Shown here: piece by piece, positions 60,205 to 64,000 of the stretch
Layout: each line of letters begins with the position of its first letter
Position numbering within the stretch: the stretch's first letter is position 1
From: Rhodanobacteraceae bacterium
GTDB taxonomy: Bacteria > Pseudomonadota > Gammaproteobacteria > Xanthomonadales > Rhodanobacteraceae
Assembly: GCA_004299705.1 (NCBI GenBank)
Contig: SCQS01000067.1
Coordinates: 1 to 64,000 of the forward strand
Length of the DNA: 64,000 nt
Direction: 5' to 3'
Notes under the pieces: model-generated
Databases searched by the model: none
Told to the model about the DNA's origin: nothing
The model's input: the letters and a program-made list of their open reading frames with translations, nothing else
Position numbers and translations under genes: made by a program

Positions 60205-61394
60205 CGCCGGCGGTGGTACTGGGCGCAGGCGCGAACGGACTGGGCGTCGCGCGCAGCCTGGCGCGTGCACGCGTGCCGACCTGGTTGCTCGACACTGATG
60301 CAAGGCAACCGGAGATGTTCACGCGTGCGGCCAAACCGCTGGCACTGTGCGCGCTGCATGGTGAAGCCCTGATCGAGGATCTCGAACGGCTTGCAGGCAC
60401 GGTGTTCGGCGACACGCGCCCGGTGTTGTTCCTGACCCAGGAAGAAACCGTTCGGACGGTATCGCGATTCCGCGAACGACTGGTCGACCATTACCGCTTC
60501 GCGCTGCCCGCGCAGGCAACGGTCGATGCCCTGCAACACAAGCAAGGTTTCCAGCAGCTGGCCGAGCAGCACGCTGCGCCGATTCCGCCACTGGTACACG
60601 TGCGTACGCCGGATGACCTGCCCGGGCTCGGGCACCTGCACTACCCGGTGGTGGTCAAACCGGGCGGGCGCGACGCCGCATATTCGCGCCAGTTCAAGAA
60701 GGCCTATCGCGTGGAAGACTTGGCGCAGGCCTCGGAACTGGTCGGCCGCATCCTGCCGGTGATGCCGGACGTGGTGGTGCAGGAGTGGATCGACGGCCCG
60801 GATTCCAACATTTATTTCTGCCTGCAGTATCTCGATCGGCAAGGCCAACTCGTCGCATCGTTCACCGGGCGCAAGATTCGTTCGTGGCCGCCCCAGACCG
60901 GCGGCACGGCAAGTTGCACCGCCGCACCGGAAGCGCACGCGGAACTCTCGCGGCTCACCGAACAGTTCTTTCGCGCAACGGGCGTGGTCGGCATGGCCAG
61001 CATGGAATACAAGCGCGACGCGCGCAGTGGGGCGTTCCGCATGGTGGAACCCACCATCGGTCGCACCGATTACCAGGAAGAGGTCGCGACCCTGAACGGC
61101 GTCAACCTGCCGCATGCCGCATGGTGCTCCGAACTTGACAAGCCTTTCCCCGCGCCGATGCCGGCGGCACGAGTGCGGGTTTGGCGCGTGCGTTCCGAGG
61201 ATCAGCAATCGGCCGCCGCGCAACAGCAGCCGGCGAGTCTGGGCATGCAAGGTGCAAGTGTCGTTGATGCCCTGTGGCGTGGCTCGGATCCCGTGCCGGG
61301 TCTCTTGCATGGCTGGCGGCGCGTGCAGCGCGCGTTGCAAAGCCGGACTGCAAAAGTGATGCCGGGATCGCAAACGGCTGGAAGCAAACCATGA
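60192..61394 (+). CDS. ATP-grasp ligase-like protein
   Basis: A 400-residue protein with a pre-ATP-grasp start VVLGAGANGLGVARSLARA (8-26), the ATP lysine in YPVVVKPGGRDA, and WIDGPDSNIYFCLQYLD followed by FTGRKIRSWPP. The end of the grasp domain reads MASMEYKRDARSGAFRMVEP. The metal-binding Glu is there (VEP), but the usual ENP-type Asn is replaced by Thr in EPTIGRTDYQEE. Such proteins join a carboxylate to an amine. Its place in the operon suggests amino acid decoration of the glycan. The ATG at 60192 follows GGAGGGA and overlaps the previous gene by 13 bases. Confidence 0.8.
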   Translation: MEDMTPAVVLGAGANGLGVARSLARARVPTWLLDTDARQPEMFTRAAKPLALCALHGEALIEDLERLAGTVFGDTRPVLFLTQEETVRTVSRFRERLVDHYRFALPAQATVDALQHKQGFQQLAEQHAAPIPPLVHVRTPDDLPGLGHLHYPVVVKPGGRDAAYSRQFKKAYRVEDLAQASELVGRILPVMPDVVVQEWIDGPDSNIYFCLQYLDRQGQLVASFTGRKIRSWPPQTGGTASCTAAPEAHAELSRLTEQFFRATGVVGMASMEYKRDARSGAFRMVEPTIGRTDYQEEVATLNGVNLPHAAWCSELDKPFPAPMPAARVRVWRVRSEDQQSAAAQQQPASLGMQGASVVDALWRGSDPVPGLLHGWRRVQRALQSRTAKVMPGSQTAGSKP

Positions 61395-62506
61395 GCGTGA
61401 TTGCCAAACTTCTGCCGAAACGATCGGCCCGACCAAGCGTAAGTCCGGAACTCGGCCTGCAAGCCGCCGCCGACTGGCTGAAGCGTGCCCAGGATGCCAC
61501 GGGCTGCGGTGGCGTCAGCGCCAATTACGACGTGGTGAAACGCCAGTGGGCGGGTGCGTATCCGGAAACCACGGGCTACATCATTCCGACCTTCTTCCGC
61601 TATGCGGAATTCTCCGGCGACAAGGACTGCCGCGAACGCGCGGTGCGCATGGCGGTGTGGGAATCCGACATCCAACTCGCCGAGGGCGGTGTGCGCGCGG
61701 GCACGCTGGACGCGGCGCAGATCGTGCCGACCATCTTCAACACCGGGCAGGTCTTGTTCGGATGGACGGCCGCCTGGCAGCAGACACAGGATGCGCGGTT
61801 TCGCGATTCGCTGGTGCGTGCTGCAGACTGGTTGGTCGCGGCCCAGGATCCGGATGGTGCGTGGCGGCGCTTCGCATCACCGTTCGCCGCGCATGCGCTG
61901 AATACCTACAACACCCGCGTGGCGTTCGGGTTGGCGCAAGCAGGGCAGGCGCTCGGCGAGCCGCGCTACATCGAATCCTCGGTCAGAAACGTGCAGTGGG
62001 CCTTGACCCGGATGCACGCCAATGGCTGGCTCGAGAACAACGACCTGGAGGACAACAGCAAGCCGCTCACGCACACGATTGCCTACGCGACGCGCGGCAT
62101 CCTGGAAATCGGGTTGATTGCACGCGACGGAGGTTTCGTGGATGCAGCCGCACGCATTGCACGTGCGGTGGCGCAAACCCAGCGCGACGATGGCGCGCTG
62201 CCCGGTCGATTGGATGCCGAGTGGCGCCCTGCGTGCCGCTGGACCTGCGTCACCGGCAACGCGCAGATGGCGATCATCTGGCAGCGACTGGCGCGAGAGA
62301 TAGGCGACCACTCATGGTTGCCGGCGGCGGAAAACGCCAACCGCTTCAATCTGTCGGTCCAAGACGTGGCGGCGGCCGATCTCGCCGTGCGCGGCGGACT
62401 TCCGGGCTCGCATCCGATCGGCGGGGGCTACATGAAGAACCGCTACCCGAACTGGGCCGCCAAGTTCTTCATGGATGCCTTGATGCTGCAACTGGAGCGG
62501 GGCTAG
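61391..62506 (+). CDS. Alpha-toroid (prenyltransferase/six-hairpin-like) protein
   Basis: A 371-residue soluble protein made of repeated helical pairs, with motifs such as AADWLKRAQDATG, AADWLVAAQDPDGAW and RAVAQTQRDDGALPG, the QxxDGxW-type repeats of prenyltransferase and squalene-cyclase folds. The same fold also occurs in glycan lyases and glucuronyl hydrolases. No catalytic DxDD motif is seen, so terpene cyclase activity is unlikely. Linked by ATGA to the ATP-grasp gene, it may act on the polysaccharide. Function unknown. Confidence 0.7.
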   Translation: MSVIAKLLPKRSARPSVSPELGLQAAADWLKRAQDATGCGGVSANYDVVKRQWAGAYPETTGYIIPTFFRYAEFSGDKDCRERAVRMAVWESDIQLAEGGVRAGTLDAAQIVPTIFNTGQVLFGWTAAWQQTQDARFRDSLVRAADWLVAAQDPDGAWRRFASPFAAHALNTYNTRVAFGLAQAGQALGEPRYIESSVRNVQWALTRMHANGWLENNDLEDNSKPLTHTIAYATRGILEIGLIARDGGFVDAAARIARAVAQTQRDDGALPGRLDAEWRPACRWTCVTGNAQMAIIWQRLAREIGDHSWLPAAENANRFNLSVQDVAAADLAVRGGLPGSHPIGGGYMKNRYPNWAAKFFMDALMLQLERG

Positions 62507-62510
62507 CGAC

Positions 62511-63833
62511 ATGCGCGATATCGCCCTCGCTCTGTTCGTCTTCGGGACGATCCCCTTCATCCTGATGCGCCCCTATCTGGGCTTGCTGGTGTGGTCGTGG
62601 CTGGGTTACATGAATCCGAATCGCTTTTGCTATGGATTTGCCATCGACTTCCCATGGGTATATTTGATTGCCGTCGTCACGCTCATCAGTTTTGCGATCA
62701 GTGCCGAACGGAAGAAAATCCCGTGGTCGAGCGTGAGCATGATGTTGCTGTTGATCCTGATCTGGACGCTTTTTACGACGTTCTTTGCGGTGGTTTCTGA
62801 TGCGGCCTGGAGCAAGTGGGAAGAATTCGCCAAGATCCTGGTCATGGTGTTCGTGACCTTGGCGCTGGTCAATACCCGGAAGCGTATGCATGGCCTCGTC
62901 TGGATGATCGTCATCTCTCTCGGGCTGTTGGGCGTCAAGGGTGGCATCTTTACAGTACTGAAGGGCGGCCATTACCACGTGCTCGGCCCCGCCGCGAGCT
63001 TCATTGCCGACAACAATGCATTTGCGCTCGCGCTGTGCATGACGATTCCACTGATGCGTTACCTGCAGCTGCATTCAGCGCACAAACTTGTGCGCGTCGG
63101 GCTCGGCTTTGGCATGTTTTTAACGGGCATCGCAGTTCTGGGTACCTACTCGCGAGGCGGCTTGATCGCACTCGCGATCGTCGCGGGCGCGTTGCTATTG
63201 AAGAGTCGCCGCAGGGTGGCTGTGGCGTTGGTGGTCGTGGCGATCGGGTTCACTGCCTACCATTTCATGCCGCCGCAATGGACGGCACGCATGGATACTT
63301 TGCACCACGCCAGCGAAACCGATTCCGGCGAGACACGTATCCAGTCGTGGGAGTTTTCGGCAAACCTGGCCTTGCACCACCCGATCCTGGGCGGAGGTTT
63401 CGACGTTTACGAGAGCGGCCGCATGTGGGCGCAGTATGGCCCGGAAGGTGCCATACCGCGTGCGGTCCACAGCATCTATTTCCGGATGTTGGGTGAACAG
63501 GGTTTCCCGGGCCTTGTCTTGTTTTTCGCGCTGCTGGCTGGCAGTTGGAAATCGTGCAGCCACGTCAGGACGCGAACCCGCGATGCGCCGGATCTGAAGT
63601 GGGCGTACGACCTGGCTTCGATGCTTCAGGTGGCACTGGTAGCGTACATGGTGGCGGGGGCGTTCCTGCCGATGAGCTATTTTGACTTGAGTTACCAGCT
63701 CATGGCGTTGTGTTCGCTGCTCTGGATTTGTGTCGCACAGACGCTTGCGCAGCCTCGAAAGGTGTCGGACCACAAGGGTGCGCTCGTGCATGTGACCCCG
63801 CAAAGCTCAGACGCAGCCGGGTCGCGTGCGTGA
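62511..63833 (+). CDS. O-antigen ligase/polymerase-like membrane protein (XrtA system)
   Basis: A 440-residue protein with about ten to eleven TM segments. It begins MRDIALALFVFGTIPFILMRPYLGLLVWSW, cut here as two hydrophobic stretches, and carries LGTYSRGGLIALAIVAG, then the periplasmic loop with GETRIQSWEF and HPILGGGFDVYE, typical of the Wzy_C/O-antigen ligase family found in exosortase A clusters. It would polymerise or transfer the exported repeat units. It starts 4 bases after the previous stop. Base composition dips slightly below its neighbours. Confidence 0.88.
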   Translation: MRDIALALFVFGTIPFILMRPYLGLLVWSWLGYMNPNRFCYGFAIDFPWVYLIAVVTLISFAISAERKKIPWSSVSMMLLLILIWTLFTTFFAVVSDAAWSKWEEFAKILVMVFVTLALVNTRKRMHGLVWMIVISLGLLGVKGGIFTVLKGGHYHVLGPAASFIADNNAFALALCMTIPLMRYLQLHSAHKLVRVGLGFGMFLTGIAVLGTYSRGGLIALAIVAGALLLKSRRRVAVALVVVAIGFTAYHFMPPQWTARMDTLHHASETDSGETRIQSWEFSANLALHHPILGGGFDVYESGRMWAQYGPEGAIPRAVHSIYFRMLGEQGFPGLVLFFALLAGSWKSCSHVRTRTRDAPDLKWAYDLASMLQVALVAYMVAGAFLPMSYFDLSYQLMALCSLLWICVAQTLAQPRKVSDHKGALVHVTPQSSDAAGSRA

Positions 63834-64000
63834 AAAAGGTTCTCATGATCGCATTTCACTTTCCGCCCGCGGCGATGGGAAGCGGCCACCTGCGCACGCT
63901 CGGCTTTGTACGCTATTTGCCGGAGTTCGGCTGGGAGCCGATTGTGCTCACCGCTACTTCCGGGGCCTACCCGCGGGTGGATGGCCGCAACAGCATCTTG
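63830..64000 (+). CDS. Glycosyltransferase GT4, N-terminal part, cut by the window edge
   Basis: 57 codons are visible from a GTG overlapping the preceding stop (GTGA). The start KKVLMIAFHFPPAAMGSGHL with the later RYLPEFGWEPIVLTA is typical of GT4 enzymes that begin with a substrate-binding loop after the first strand. The rest lies outside. It continues the polysaccharide operon. Confidence 0.75.
   Translation, partial: MKKVLMIAFHFPPAAMGSGHLRTLGFVRYLPEFGWEPIVLTATSGAYPRVDGRNSIL

Overview
The window reads as chromosomal DNA of a high-GC gammaproteobacterium. Gene content and sequence character (ThrA-type homoserine dehydrogenase, an Entner-Doudoroff zwf-edd-eda set, an exosortase A polysaccharide cluster, many small palindromic intergenic repeats) fit the Xanthomonadales best, probably Rhodanobacteraceae. 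The assignment rests on protein character only. No rRNA, tRNA or CRISPR array was seen.

Layout. 1-51: possible edge of an insertion sequence. 325-9714: a YbaY-type lipoprotein, a GDSL autotransporter esterase, mnmG, a small unknown gene, a proline/alanine-rich lipoprotein and pepN. 9901-24674: amino acid synthesis on the plus strand, namely a short threonine/serine dehydratase, a threonine operon (leader peptide, stand-alone homoserine dehydrogenase, thrB, thrC) and a long leucine/valine/isoleucine operon (leader peptide, attenuator, leuA, leuC, leuD, leuB, ilvD, ilvC, a VOC protein, ilvB, ilvM). 24741-38147: central carbon and nitrogen genes on the minus strand, namely ppc, gltD, gltB, eda, edd and zwf, with a divergent GntR/UTRA regulator at 38353. 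39300-39831: a BrnT/BrnA toxin-antitoxin pair. 39981-41813: glmS on the minus strand. 42041 to the right edge: a plus-strand exopolysaccharide operon of the exosortase A (XrtA/EpsH) type, with 16 genes visible and the last one cut by the window end.

How the genes work together. The thr and leu/ilv operons each start with a strong promoter (TTGACA with a 17-base spacer). A leader ORF follows whose ATG lies 7-8 bases after the -10 box, so both leaders look leaderless; one is packed with Thr codons, the other with Leu/Ile/Val codons. The leu leader is followed by a clear terminator and a perfect 8-base antiterminator partner. Several enzymes that normally carry allosteric domains (LeuA, homoserine dehydrogenase, threonine dehydratase) are short forms without them, so attenuation may carry more of the control. 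zwf, edd and eda turn glucose 6-phosphate into pyruvate and glyceraldehyde 3-phosphate; ppc and GltBD feed the aspartate and glutamate pools used by the biosynthetic operons; GlmS makes glucosamine 6-phosphate, a precursor for cell wall and polysaccharide.

The polysaccharide operon holds the initiating sugar transferase, export lipoprotein, chain-length protein, tyrosine kinase, outer-membrane barrel, ATPase, deacetylase, FemAB-like transferase, five glycosyltransferases, exosortase, amidotransferase, an ATP-grasp ligase, a prenyltransferase-fold protein and an O-antigen-ligase-like polymerase. Most neighbours overlap as ATGA or sit within a few bases. The exception is a 434-base block of palindromic repeats at 51245-51678. 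A sigma-54-like site lies upstream. No PEP-CTERM substrate protein is visible here.
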